Source: Bacteroidaceae bacterium (lineage in GTDB: Bacteria; Bacteroidota; Bacteroidia; Bacteroidales; Bacteroidaceae). Taken from it: a stretch of DNA of 64,000 bases. The notes under the pieces were generated by a model. The model worked only from the letters and a program-made list of their open reading frames with translations, was not told the origin of the DNA and did no database searches. Within the stretch, counting starts at the first letter, position 1. Each line of letters starts with the position of its first letter. This document shows, piece after piece, positions 17,714 to 26,703 of the stretch. The stretch is from positions 1 through 64,000 of the forward strand of contig JAFXQT010000006.1 in assembly GCA_017526905.1 (NCBI GenBank), in the 5' to 3' direction. Position numbers and translations under genes: made by a program.

Positions 17714-20623
17714 ATGAACACCACATCTTACATGCCTGTATGGCTGACCAACGGCGTCCGCCGCACCTTCATCGCCATGACGGTTGTCCTCGCCATTGGC
17801 CTCACCGCCTGTACGCCGGAGGATCTTCTTGACATCTTTGATGACGATGATACCGAACAGCCTGCCGACAACTCCGATGACAAGAACACCGTCACCGTGA
17901 CATCCGAGGGTGCTTTAGTGTCGCACGGTGACATCAGCGTGAATTTCCCAAAAGGAACGTTCACTTCCGACTCCAAGGTGACCATCTCTCCGGTGAAGAA
18001 AGGCGAGGTGAGCAAGAAATACGAGGCTTCGACGTTCTACAAGGTGACCATTCCAGCCACCACACGTAAGAAACTCACCATCAAGCTGAAGTCCGACAAA
18101 AACGATGATGATGTCAACTTCGTGATGCTCTCCACCGGATTTGCCATGTCGTCGCAGAAGGAGCGCCAAATCGAGTGCTATCCCGAGACCCAATATGCAG
18201 ATGGCGAGTACAAGATGACCATTCCGGCCAACGACAACGGCGAGAATGCCGAAGAAATGAGTTTCACCATCGGACTGGGACACATACCGACATTCAATAA
18301 TGCTGGAGTCAAGGCTACACGCGGACTGACCAACATGAACTGGGCGTTAGCCTCGGACGAGGTCGATAGCGTGTCGTGGAATATCTACATGAGCTGGGAG
18401 GCATGGAGCATTTACGACTGGGGTACGATGGAGAAGATGAAGGATTTCGCCCCACTCCTCAACGATTGCATCAAAGATGCCATCAAGCAAATCCGAAAGC
18501 TGGGTTTCAAACTCAATGGCCAACATGACATCCCCTACTACTTCGGAATCACTGACAACTGGGGCGAGCACGTGCAGCACTGGTTGAACAACGACATGTG
18601 GAGCAGCCTATACATCGGCATCCCGAAGATACTGGAAGCCAACTGTAAGATGACATCCGAACTGAGGCAGACCGTCATCCATGAGACACTCCATTATTTC
18701 CAGTCCGACTATGACCCGCGTTACATCACCACGTTAAAACGTGGGGAAAACGAACACGTCAGCCTCGCCGAGATGGGAGCTGTTTGGATAGAAAAGTTTA
18801 TGAACGCGGGCCAGCTCAGTGCCGACTTTCAAAAAGAGCCAAACGGAGTAGGCGTCACACGCGACAACAAATTCAGACTCGGGCTTTCCACCTCAGCCGA
18901 TGATATCCGTGGCATGTTCCAGAGCAATCCCTATCAGGACTATGGCTATTCATTAGGGCCGTTGCTTTACTATATGACCACCAACGGTAAGGCGTATGGT
19001 ATTACTGACAACAGCGTCGTAGAAATCTACGATAAGTGGAGTGAATTTGCTACAATAGTATCAGGTAAGACTACGTTGGATTTTCTTTACGCATGGACAA
19101 AAAGCCACAACTGGAACATATTCTTTGGCGGAGAGGATATGGACGATTACTATCTAAAGTTGTGGAAGGGCGAGCTCATCAAGGGCTTCAACTATGCAGC
19201 TGCGATGAGTCCCAGTGCAAATCCCCTAATAAGAATCGAGAATTCCACCTACAAAAAGGACCTGCCAGTGGGGAAGATATATCCTTTTGGCTGTGAAGGC
19301 CTGACGGGCTCGATCAAGGGCTTCAAGGACACACCGATGACGGATATGGAACTCGTCATCAAGCAGCAAGCGCCCAACGTGAAGACCTATCTCCTCCTGA
19401 CAAACTCGGCTGAACAGACCAAGGTAACCAAAATCACGCAACACACGCAGACAGCCAGCTGGTCGGAAGATTTCCCCGACTCCATCGTCGTCTCTGGCAG
19501 CGAATTGGAGGCGCTCAGAAGTAGCGACGGCTCGTTCGACATCGGCTTCATGCTGCTAACCACCAGACCAGGCTGCTATTCAACCAAGGGCAGCATACCA
19601 TCGAAAGCGACCATAGAATTGCGAAATACCAAAGTTTCCGTCACACCTACTGAACTGGCGTTTGAGTCCGAAGGCGGCACAAAGGAAGCTAAAATGACGG
19701 CAAAGGGTAATCCTTATTTCGGCGTCAAAGTGGATAAAGATTATTCCAACTGGCTGTCGGCCAAAGCTGACAAGTACGGCAAGGTGGAAGTCACCGCCAA
19801 GGCGAACACATCATCGAAGGAACGCATAGGCTATGTCCAGTGCTACATAGCTAAAAGTTCAAATTCACCTGAATCGGAAAGGATATATACCAGTCCCATC
19901 AAGGTAACCCAAGAAGCAGGCGAAGGCAAGGGTGGATTGTATCATATAGAGGCATACATAACCGGAAAGATCAGTGCGGACTATTCCACTACACTTCAGA
20001 GCGGGACCGTGGCCACCGGTGTTACGACCTACGACATCGACTTCTACGCAGAGACGGACATTGAATACTCCGGAGGCGACTTGCAAATCCAGATATCGGA
20101 CGATGACAATACACCCGAGACCCTGTCCTTCACCGTCTCGAACCTCACAGGCGACTACACCGGCAGTTCTGCCCACAACATCAAGTATGTAAAGGAAACG
20201 GGCATCGCTTTCGCTGCGAAGTATGTCAGAGATGAGAACAACTACACCGCCACAACATTGGAAATCAGTAGTCTGCCCGTTGACGCAGGCTCTGCCTATA
20301 AATCCGACTACGGTGGCACACTATGGTTCATTGGCAGCGGAACAAGTGGTTTGCAAGGCGTGTCTTTCAAGCACCATTGGGAAGAGGACACGACCGACGG
20401 CATGTATGGCCCTGTCAACGGACACAAGTCAGGCGATGCCACCTATCGCAGCGACGAGAATAACCATCTGTCGCTCAAATGCGGCTTCTGGCGCAAAAGC
20501 GACAGCTCCTCAGCCCCCCGTCGCCTGACGTCCAAGACAAAGATACCCTACCTGCCTGTGAACTCAGCAACGTCCTCTTCACGAGCCTCGTTGCCCACAC
20601 ATGCCAAGGCGAGCATTCGATGA
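17714..20623 (+). CDS. Large lipoprotein: ZU5-like domain, HExxH metalloprotease-like core, BACON domain
   Basis: 969 aa. A lipobox LTAC (Cys33) and acidic DIFDDDDTEQ tail suggest a surface lipoprotein. Residues about 60-125 resemble a ZU5-like fold (ALVSHGDISVNFPKGTF). HETLH at 323-327 is an HExxH zinc motif, with Glu353 and Glu360 in LAEMGAVWIE as possible third ligands, so the core (about 215-540) looks like a gluzincin-type peptidase. A BACON-like domain covers about 650-740 and a beta-rich region follows. The last 40 residues are low-complexity and may not be native; an upstream frameshift there is possible. The stop overlaps the start of the chromate transporter gene as ATGA. Activity is inferred. 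Confidence 0.7.
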   Translation: MNTTSYMPVWLTNGVRRTFIAMTVVLAIGLTACTPEDLLDIFDDDDTEQPADNSDDKNTVTVTSEGALVSHGDISVNFPKGTFTSDSKVTISPVKKGEVSKKYEASTFYKVTIPATTRKKLTIKLKSDKNDDDVNFVMLSTGFAMSSQKERQIECYPETQYADGEYKMTIPANDNGENAEEMSFTIGLGHIPTFNNAGVKATRGLTNMNWALASDEVDSVSWNIYMSWEAWSIYDWGTMEKMKDFAPLLNDCIKDAIKQIRKLGFKLNGQHDIPYYFGITDNWGEHVQHWLNNDMWSSLYIGIPKILEANCKMTSELRQTVIHETLHYFQSDYDPRYITTLKRGENEHVSLAEMGAVWIEKFMNAGQLSADFQKEPNGVGVTRDNKFRLGLSTSADDIRGMFQSNPYQDYGYSLGPLLYYMTTNGKAYGITDNSVVEIYDKWSEFATIVSGKTTLDFLYAWTKSHNWNIFFGGEDMDDYYLKLWKGELIKGFNYAAAMSPSANPLIRIENSTYKKDLPVGKIYPFGCEGLTGSIKGFKDTPMTDMELVIKQQAPNVKTYLLLTNSAEQTKVTKITQHTQTASWSEDFPDSIVVSGSELEALRSSDGSFDIGFMLLTTRPGCYSTKGSIPSKATIELRNTKVSVTPTELAFESEGGTKEAKMTAKGNPYFGVKVDKDYSNWLSAKADKYGKVEVTAKANTSSKERIGYVQCYIAKSSNSPESERIYTSPIKVTQEAGEGKGGLYHIEAYITGKISADYSTTLQSGTVATGVTTYDIDFYAETDIEYSGGDLQIQISDDDNTPETLSFTVSNLTGDYTGSSAHNIKYVKETGIAFAAKYVRDENNYTATTLEISSLPVDAGSAYKSDYGGTLWFIGSGTSGLQGVSFKHHWEEDTTDGMYGPVNGHKSGDATYRSDENNHLSLKCGFWRKSDSSSAPRRLTSKTKIPYLPVNSATSSSRASLPTHAKASIR

Positions 20624-21240
20624 ATACGATCATTCAGAATCCCACAATCGAAGGCGACTTATCCAATAAGCCGCAGACCGACGGACAGGGAGGCGTGTCA
20701 GCCTCCCTGCCCATCCTCTTCTCCACGTTCTTCCGCATCGGCCTCTTCACCATCGGTGGCGGCTATGCCATGATTCCGCTCATCGAAGCCGAAGTGGTGG
20801 ACAAGCGCCGTTGGATATCGCGCAACGACTTGCTCGACCTCATGGCCGTGGCGCAGTCGTGCCCCGGTATCTTTGCCGTGAACATCAGCATCTTCATCGG
20901 CAACAAGCTACGTGGCACACGCGGTGCGCTGATGAGCACCATCGGGTGCGCTCTACCCTCCTTCCTGATCATCCTGGCCATCGCCCTCTTCTTCCAGCAG
21001 TTCCGCGACAACGTATGGGTGGCACGTGCCTTCCGAGGCATACGCCCTGCCGTGGTGGCGCTCATTGCTGCACCCACCTTCAAGATGGCTCAGACGGCCA
21101 AGATAGGCTGGACCAACGTGTGGATTCCTGTGGCGGGCGCCTTTCTGATCTGGATGTTCGGCGTGTCGCCAGTATATATCATCATTGCCGCCGGCGTGGG
21201 TGGCTACCTCTACGGACGCTTCCTAAAGCCCACCGAATAA
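20620..21240 (+). CDS. chrA: Chromate transporter family protein, first of a pair
   Basis: 206 aa from the ATG at 20620, which overlaps the previous stop (ATGA). The ChrA half-domain signature FRIGLFTIGGGYAMIPLIE is near residues 35-53, followed by AQSCPGIFAVNISIFIGNKL and several membrane helices. Short, single-domain ChrA proteins usually occur as adjacent pairs that form one antiparallel transporter, and the second half follows 43 bp later. Such pairs export chromate in characterised cases, but many Bacteroidetes members have untested substrates. The first 25 residues contain a perfect 9-bp inverted repeat (about 20687-20712) not typical of the family. Confidence 0.88.
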   Translation: MNTIIQNPTIEGDLSNKPQTDGQGGVSASLPILFSTFFRIGLFTIGGGYAMIPLIEAEVVDKRRWISRNDLLDLMAVAQSCPGIFAVNISIFIGNKLRGTRGALMSTIGCALPSFLIILAIALFFQQFRDNVWVARAFRGIRPAVVALIAAPTFKMAQTAKIGWTNVWIPVAGAFLIWMFGVSPVYIIIAAGVGGYLYGRFLKPTE

Positions 21241-21245
21241 AGCCC

Positions 21246-21283
21246 CCTCTACTCTCTACTCTTTACTCTCTACTCTCTCTCCC
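21246..21283. repeat. CTCTACT-type short tandem repeat before the second chrA gene
   Basis: Imperfect 7-8-nt units (CTCTACT, CTTTACT, CTCTCTA) fill almost the whole 43-bp gap and end directly at the ATG at 21284. No Shine-Dalgarno is visible. Similar tracts precede other starts in this window. Confidence 0.7.
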
Positions 21284-21856
21284 ATGATCTATCTACTGCT
21301 TTTCCTCACCTTCTTCCAAATAGGCCTTTTCGGCTTCGGAGGCGGCTATGCCATGATCTCGATGATACAAGGCGAAGTGGTGACACGCTACCATTGGCTC
21401 ACCATGGGCGAGTTCACCGATATCGTGGCCGTATCGCAGATGACTCCCGGCCCCATCGGCATCAACAGCGCCACCTATGTGGGCTACCAAGCCGTGGTCA
21501 ATGCCGGCTACAGCCACTGGATGGGAGTGTTAGGCTCGGCCACCGCCACCTTTGCCGTGGTGCTGCCATCGTTCATCCTGATGCTGCTCATCAGCAAATT
21601 CCTGATGAAATACAAGGATCACCCCATCGTGGAGAGCGTGTTCCTCGGGTTACGCCCCGCCGTGGTGGGGCTATTAGCAGCCGCCTGCCTGCTGCTGATG
21701 ACCGCCGAGAACTTTTCCACCCCTCATGAATGTCCGTGGCAGTTCTGGCTCAGCATCGGCCTCTTCCTGTTCACGATGGTGGCCACGAAGGTGTATAAGA
21801 TGAACCCCATCCGCGTGCTGCTCATCTGCGCGGTCGTGGGCATACTGCTGTTCTGA
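21284..21856 (+). CDS. chrA: Chromate transporter family protein, second of a pair
   Basis: 190 aa, homologous to the preceding gene: FFQIGLFGFGGGYAMISMIQGEVV at the N-terminus, VSQMTPGPIGINSATYVGYQ, then alternating membrane helices through the C-terminus. It should assemble with its partner as the two halves of a ChrA-type carrier in the inner membrane. Tandem pairs of short ChrA proteins are a known arrangement, so this is not a broken gene. The substrate may be chromate or another anion. Confidence 0.88.
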   Translation: MIYLLLFLTFFQIGLFGFGGGYAMISMIQGEVVTRYHWLTMGEFTDIVAVSQMTPGPIGINSATYVGYQAVVNAGYSHWMGVLGSATATFAVVLPSFILMLLISKFLMKYKDHPIVESVFLGLRPAVVGLLAAACLLLMTAENFSTPHECPWQFWLSIGLFLFTMVATKVYKMNPIRVLLICAVVGILLF

Positions 21857-22182
21857 CAGCCGTTCTACGTGCAAAACAGTGCTCCGTAGGCCCCTGCATG
21901 GGGGATACACGCACCACAGCCTACAGGAGGCAGAAAATAAATGTGAGTAGCCGTACAATAAAGCGAGACATTTGGACGTTATGATAATGTAAGCACACCA
22001 AAAACTTCTTCAGCCTATGCCTCAAACTTTACTCGTTCAGCTACACATCAACACCGAAGCCCCACAGCCCTCTGCCACCACACTGGCCAAGATTCGGGCT
22101 TTTGCCCGCGCCTTCCGTCCGCTGCCCGCATGAGCACTGCTTCGGATAGTTTTGTAACCGTTTCAACAAGCTCGTTACACCG
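21857..22182. other. Intergenic region before rpe
   Basis: 326 bp. It contains a possible short ORF (22017-22133) and a TAGTTTTG -7-like box at 22147-22154, 29 nt before the rpe ATG, but no matching -33 TTTG. I see no repeat or strong hairpin. Confidence 0.4.
22017..22133 (+). CDS. Possible 38-aa small protein
   Basis: Open frame ATG to TGA starting MPQTLLVQLHINTEAPQPSA and ending FARAFRPLPA. The third positions are G/C-rich like real genes here, and the frame lies in an otherwise empty gap. There is no homolog I recognise, no ribosome-binding site and no clear promoter. It may be a decayed remnant or chance. Confidence 0.25.
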   Translation: MPQTLLVQLHINTEAPQPSATTLAKIRAFARAFRPLPA

Positions 22183-22848
22183 ATGAATATCATAGCTCCT
22201 TCGCTCTTGGCTGCCGACTTTGGCAACTTGGAGCGCGAAATGGAATGGTTTAACCGTTCTGAGGCCGACTGGCTGCACTTGGACGTGATGGACGGCGTGT
22301 TTGTGCCCAACATCTCCTTTGGTTTTCCGGTCATGCAGGCTGTTGCCAAGCTTACGTCCAAACCTCTCGATGTGCACCTGATGGTGGTGCAACCCGAAAA
22401 GTTCATCCCGCAGGTGCGCGATCTCGGTGCCTCCATCATGAACATACACCAGGAGGCTTGTGTGCATCTGCACCGCACCGTTCATGCCATTCACGAGGCA
22501 GGCATGAAAGCGGCCGTCTCACTCTGCCCTTCCACCCCTGTCGAGACCCTCACCGACATTATCCAGGACATTGATGTGGTGATGCTGATGACCGTCAACC
22601 CAGGCTTCGGCGGTCAGAAGTTCATTGAGCACAGTCTGGACAAGGTGCGGCGGATGCGTGCCCTTATCCAGCAGACAGGCAGCAAGGCACTCATCGAGGT
22701 GGATGGGGGCGTAAACCGACAGACAGCCCCTCGCCTGCACGAGGCTGGCGTCGATGCCTTCGTCACCGGCTCTGCCGTGTTCGGTGCTCCCGACCCCGCA
22801 GCCGAAGTGGCCGCACTCAAGCAACTCACGGGAAACAGGGACGATTGA
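22183..22848 (+). CDS. rpe: Ribulose-phosphate 3-epimerase
   Basis: Interconverts ribulose 5-phosphate and xylulose 5-phosphate in the pentose phosphate pathway. 221 aa TIM barrel: IAPSLLAADFGNL at the start, LHLDVMDGVFVPNISFG with metal/catalytic Asp and His, VHLMV, MTVNPGFGGQKF, and IEVDGGVN. All expected residues are present and the length is normal. It is followed by comEC on the same strand; in related Bacteroidales fmt usually precedes rpe, but here fmt is 21.7 kb away on the other strand. Confidence 0.96.
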   Translation: MNIIAPSLLAADFGNLEREMEWFNRSEADWLHLDVMDGVFVPNISFGFPVMQAVAKLTSKPLDVHLMVVQPEKFIPQVRDLGASIMNIHQEACVHLHRTVHAIHEAGMKAAVSLCPSTPVETLTDIIQDIDVVMLMTVNPGFGGQKFIEHSLDKVRRMRALIQQTGSKALIEVDGGVNRQTAPRLHEAGVDAFVTGSAVFGAPDPAAEVAALKQLTGNRDD

Positions 22849-22949
22849 CGCTCGAAGACCGGCTCTTGGACTCTGACTATTGACCAGTGAACGGTGATCA
22901 TTGAGCACTGAGCACTGTGCTCACTTGCGCGCCAGCGAGGCACATCCTC

Positions 22950-22994
22950 TTTTTTTTCACTTTTCACTTTCTCACTTTTCACCTTCTCACTCCC
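22950..22994. repeat. Pyrimidine-rich TTTTCACTTTCTCAC repeat before comEC
   Basis: Imperfect tandem units of CACTTTT and TTCTCAC run up to the comEC ATG at 22995. Same style as tracts before chrA and pepT. Confidence 0.55.
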
Positions 22995-24923
22995 ATGTCC
23001 CGCCCTTTGCTTGCCATCGCACTCTCCCTTATGGCCGGCACGGCACTGGGGCATTTCCTATTCTATGAGTGGGGCTACGGGGCATGGGCCGAGCGCGCCA
23101 TCGGCTACCTGTGGGGTGGCATGCTCTTGTTGGCGCTGGTGGGCTTTCTGCTCAACTGGCATCAGCAGCATCGGAAAGGATGGTGCGCACGAGAGAACAG
23201 TTTCGGGCAGCGCACGCATCCCGAACGGGCCAACGCCCTCGACCGCATCCCCTACTTTCTCATTCTCACCATACTCTTCTTCCTGCTGGCCGGCACGCTG
23301 AGCTATGCCCGGTTCACGGCCCAACACTGGCCTTCATGGGTGCAAATGAAAGCCAGCCTCAAGCGCCCCATCAACCGCGGCAACCCCGACGAATTTAACT
23401 ACGAGCGATGGTTGTGGGTGCAGCAAAAACGCATCGGCCCCGATGGCTGGACCGTCATCGACGAGCCGCACCCATCGGACTCTCTCCGCTCGCGCGCCCT
23501 CCGTCTGCGTGCCCGGTTCATCCAGCGCTATGCCCAAGCCGGGCTCGAAGGCGATACGCTGGCCCTTGTTTCGGCCATGACGCTGGGCGACCGCTCGCAG
23601 GTGAGCACCGCCACACGCGACCTCTATGCCGATGCCGGTGCCAGCCACCTGCTGGCCCTTTCCGGCCTGCATTTAGGCATCATCATCGGTCTGCTTTCCT
23701 GGCTACTGGGTGGCCGACGCCTGCGGTGGTCGCGGTGGCGATTGCCGGCCATCCTTGCCATCCTGGTTTTTGTGTGGTGTTTTGCCTTGCTGGCCGGTCT
23801 GCCCACTTCGCTGGTTCGTGCCGCACTAATGAACAGCGTATTCCTGCTGGCCATGCTCCTGGGGCGCGACAGCCACAGCATCAACCACCTGCTCGTGGCA
23901 GTCATCGTCATGCTCCTGCTGCGCCCCACCTATCTGCTCGACGTCGGCGCCCAACTGTCGGTCATGGCCGTGCTGGGCATCATCCTCTTCTACGGCCCTT
24001 TCAGCCGCTGGTTCCTTCAGCATGCACGCTCCACTTATATATGGCTGAAACGGCACCACCTGCTGGGCGTCTGCCAGCTGTTGCTGGTTTCGTTCAGCGC
24101 CCAGTTGCTCACCACACCGCTCGTGGCTCACTACTTCCACCAGATCAGTCCCTGGGGCGCCCTGTTCAGTCTCATCTATATTCCCCTCACCACCCTGCTC
24201 ATCTACGGTTCGCTGTTACTGCTGATCGTCCCTGCCGGCATCTTGGCACAGGGCATCAGCCTGTTGGTGGGGCTACAAGGATGGTTCATGCAGACAGAGC
24301 AACGTTTGCCGCTATCCGTCATCCCCGATTTCTGGAGTGCGAAGGCGCGCCCAGCCCTGGTCGTGTATAACACACCCCGCTGCCCGGCCGTTCATGTCAT
24401 CGCCTCGCCCAGCCGCAGTTGGCTTTTGGTTTCTGATTCTGCACGCGTGCAGCCCGAGAGCGGTCTGCGCTACATCGCTTCTTCCTTCTGGGCCAAGCGA
24501 CTCACCGCCCCACCCACCCTACTTCATGGCCAGCATTCCCTGCAGGCCGCCGGTTGGCGCATCGCCATGCTCGACAACGACCAGCGTCGGCCGTACACAG
24601 CGCCCAATGGAGCGCCCCACAAACAGGCTGTTCTTCAGGCCAACGGCACACAGCTGTCCAACGCGCTGTCCGCATCGCCCAATGCCATCTCCATCGACGT
24701 CCTCGTCATTGCCCGCGGTTTCCGCGGCCACCTGCCAGCTGCGGTCGGAAACATCAAGCCACGACTCGTAGTGCTCGATGCAAGCCTACGGTCGTGGCAA
24801 GTGGAACAGTTAGAGGCCGAAGCCCATGCATGCGGGTGGCCCGTTTGGGATATCAGGAAGCGCGGAGCGCTCTACTTGACTACTTCAGGACCTTCCGCAC
24901 CTTGTCGCCCTGTTTTACGATGA
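22995..24923 (+). CDS. ComEC/Rec2 family competence-type membrane protein
   Basis: Polytopic inner-membrane protein resembling the DNA-uptake channel ComEC. I use MSRPLL at 22995; the 26 residues upstream are encoded by the pyrimidine repeat. The Competence signature LVSAMTLGDRS and SHLLALSGLHLGIIIGLLSW (about 203-260) and about ten hydrophobic helices follow. The C-terminal metallo-beta-lactamase part is absent or degenerate (no HxHxDH); the last 200 residues are a soluble domain. 642 aa. The last 15 codons run into, and antisense to, the end of the C10 peptidase gene, so the natural C-terminus may have been lost at a rearrangement junction. Real competence is unproven. Confidence 0.85.
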   Translation: MSRPLLAIALSLMAGTALGHFLFYEWGYGAWAERAIGYLWGGMLLLALVGFLLNWHQQHRKGWCARENSFGQRTHPERANALDRIPYFLILTILFFLLAGTLSYARFTAQHWPSWVQMKASLKRPINRGNPDEFNYERWLWVQQKRIGPDGWTVIDEPHPSDSLRSRALRLRARFIQRYAQAGLEGDTLALVSAMTLGDRSQVSTATRDLYADAGASHLLALSGLHLGIIIGLLSWLLGGRRLRWSRWRLPAILAILVFVWCFALLAGLPTSLVRAALMNSVFLLAMLLGRDSHSINHLLVAVIVMLLLRPTYLLDVGAQLSVMAVLGIILFYGPFSRWFLQHARSTYIWLKRHHLLGVCQLLLVSFSAQLLTTPLVAHYFHQISPWGALFSLIYIPLTTLLIYGSLLLLIVPAGILAQGISLLVGLQGWFMQTEQRLPLSVIPDFWSAKARPALVVYNTPRCPAVHVIASPSRSWLLVSDSARVQPESGLRYIASSFWAKRLTAPPTLLHGQHSLQAAGWRIAMLDNDQRRPYTAPNGAPHKQAVLQANGTQLSNALSASPNAISIDVLVIARGFRGHLPAAVGNIKPRLVVLDASLRSWQVEQLEAEAHACGWPVWDIRKRGALYLTTSGPSAPCRPVLR

Positions 24924-26616
24924 ACGTGCCGTGTGTCGGCACATCGTTAAAGTTGAACTGGGCCGTGGGAGCTGTGTAGATGAGGCGGCCCTGGAGGTCA
25001 TAGACACGGGTTTGGTTGCTCGGGTTCGGTTGCTGATAGCCTACTTCCTTGATACGGTCAACGATGTAGGCTTCCTTGCGTTCCGAGATGGTTGTAGTGG
25101 TTTCTTTGCCGGTATAGTAGATATCGTAGGCAACCTCTCCGCCATGGGCAATGATACTGTGCCACACTTGCTCAACCTTATCCCTTGAGCCGAAACTCAG
25201 GCGGTAGGTATGACCTGGAACCATTTCGTTTTCCACGTAATAATAGAACAGTTCTGCAGGTTCGCGGAGGAAATAGCCTGTGCCAGATTCCCAAGTGATG
25301 GGGTCGGTCTCTTTTATTTCCCATGGTTCGCCGGTGGTCACGTCAAGTCCAAACAGTCCGAATTCTCCATCGAATGTAGAGGGCGTTATGTTAAAGAAGC
25401 CGGCGGTTGATGTTATATGGATGGTTTTATGGGCAACGCCATTGTCGTCAGTTTCCTCTTTGAATGAGAAGGTGTAGGGATTACCATCGTATGAAAAGAT
25501 TCGTGGCTCGGCTCTGTCGGTGTCGTAGGGTTCGGTGCGAATACCATATATCATATCTTGGCCATCCTTGAACTTCATGGTGGATGGATTAAGGAGTTGA
25601 ATATTATAATATCCATCAGAATCGCCGCCCCAGCCCCAGTTTACATAGACCAGGCCATCGGCATCCAAGCCACAGAACACAAAAGCGTGTCCGCCTTCCT
25701 GCTCGTCTTGGCCGCCATAGATGATGGGGCATTTGGCTTCCATTTCGCGATATATAATGTTGTTCCACTCCTCGTCTGTACCTTGAAAAAAGGCACGTTC
25801 TGCATATTTGATACACTTTTCCGGGTAGTTGAAGCAAGTGGTCAGGGCCGAACCGGCCAGATAGTTATATGTGCCGCTTCCGTTCTTGTCATATTGCATG
25901 TACGTAGCATACCCGCAGTCGCGAATGAATTTGGCTACGCTATTCTTCTGACGGTCGGTGGCACGGCCGTACATATTAAGGAAGGGGAAGAAGTAGATGC
26001 CCTGAATATCAAGCGAATCAACTTTATATCTTTTGCCTCCCGGTGTTTCTGAACAATAGGCATAACCGCGGAAGTTTACGTTGCCAGGATGCTGACAGTA
26101 GTTCATACATTGTGCCATTGCCACAGCCACACAACCTGCAGGATAGTTGTTGGGGGTGAGCAGGTTGTAAGGAGCTGATTGATGCCAAAGCGTGGTGATG
26201 AAGGGTTCAACGGGTGTGGTTGCTATGCGGCGCTGTGAAATGCTTTGGGGCATCTGGGTTGCCTCAGCATCCGCAATATTACGCTCTGCTACTGAGAGGA
26301 ACCATCGCAGCCCATCAGGCATTTTAGCCGGCGAGAAACTACTTTGCGCATAGCCAATAACAGGCTCTGTCAAGTCGCTCTTGGATACGATGACAAAAGC
26401 ATTGTCCGTTTGTGGGGCAAATACTGCGTATGTATTGCCTTCAAACACACACTTTGACGTAACGGAACCAAAGGTTGCCCCATTAATATTCTTCACCCCT
26501 AAGGCCATATTGAGATATCGGTTGGCTATTGCCTGCATGGCGGTCTGTGAACGTTCTGCTGCACCAGCCGAAAGTACCGAAAGCATTAAGCAGAAAAGTG
26601 TAAGGTTTCTTTTCAT
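24880..26616 (-). CDS. C10 family cysteine peptidase with T9SS sorting domain (locus A)
   Basis: Secreted streptopain/interpain-type cysteine peptidase, 578 aa. Signal peptide about 1-20, a prodomain about 21-135 (AFVIVSKSDLTEPVIGYA), then the catalytic domain with nucleophile Cys162 in YPAGCVAVAMAQ and His310 in EGGHAFVFCGLD followed by YVNWGWGGDSDGYY. The C-terminus holds a beta domain and the sorting tail YDLQGRL...GTFIVKQGDKVRKVLK. It lies after locus A's lipoprotein gene but beyond a terminator hairpin. Its 3' end overlaps comEC by 44 bp, tail to tail. Closest in the window to the 41874 gene, with which it shares the tail almost word for word. Confidence 0.9.
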   Translation of the reverse strand: MKRNLTLFCLMLSVLSAGAAERSQTAMQAIANRYLNMALGVKNINGATFGSVTSKCVFEGNTYAVFAPQTDNAFVIVSKSDLTEPVIGYAQSSFSPAKMPDGLRWFLSVAERNIADAEATQMPQSISQRRIATTPVEPFITTLWHQSAPYNLLTPNNYPAGCVAVAMAQCMNYCQHPGNVNFRGYAYCSETPGGKRYKVDSLDIQGIYFFPFLNMYGRATDRQKNSVAKFIRDCGYATYMQYDKNGSGTYNYLAGSALTTCFNYPEKCIKYAERAFFQGTDEEWNNIIYREMEAKCPIIYGGQDEQEGGHAFVFCGLDADGLVYVNWGWGGDSDGYYNIQLLNPSTMKFKDGQDMIYGIRTEPYDTDRAEPRIFSYDGNPYTFSFKEETDDNGVAHKTIHITSTAGFFNITPSTFDGEFGLFGLDVTTGEPWEIKETDPITWESGTGYFLREPAELFYYYVENEMVPGHTYRLSFGSRDKVEQVWHSIIAHGGEVAYDIYYTGKETTTTISERKEAYIVDRIKEVGYQQPNPSNQTRVYDLQGRLIYTAPTAQFNFNDVPTHGTFIVKQGDKVRKVLK

Positions 26617-26647
26617 ATAAAATGTGGAGATATTCTATTTTACGGAA

Positions 26648-26677
26648 AATTGTGCCGGGCTTTCACCCGGCACAATT
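26648..26677 (-). terminator. Hairpin between the locus A lipoprotein and C10 genes
   Basis: A perfect 12-bp stem (26648-26659 with 26666-26677) and 6-nt loop; on the minus strand it is followed by TTCC within a T-rich AATTTTCC context. It should end or attenuate the susC-susD-lipoprotein transcript before the C10 gene. The symmetric sequence could also act in the other direction. Confidence 0.75.
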
Positions 26678-26703
26678 CAACAGATATTTTATGGTATAAT
26701 CAG

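Noticed and set aside
20680..20715. Further copy of the DUF559-type repeat in the chrA 5' end
   Set aside because: There is a perfect 9-bp inverted repeat, but it lacks the C-run and GAGAGTCC end, so I cannot tie it to the family.
20620..21856. Frameshifted single chromate transporter gene
   Set aside because: Each half is a complete ChrA domain with its own start; adjacent short ChrA pairs are a normal arrangement.
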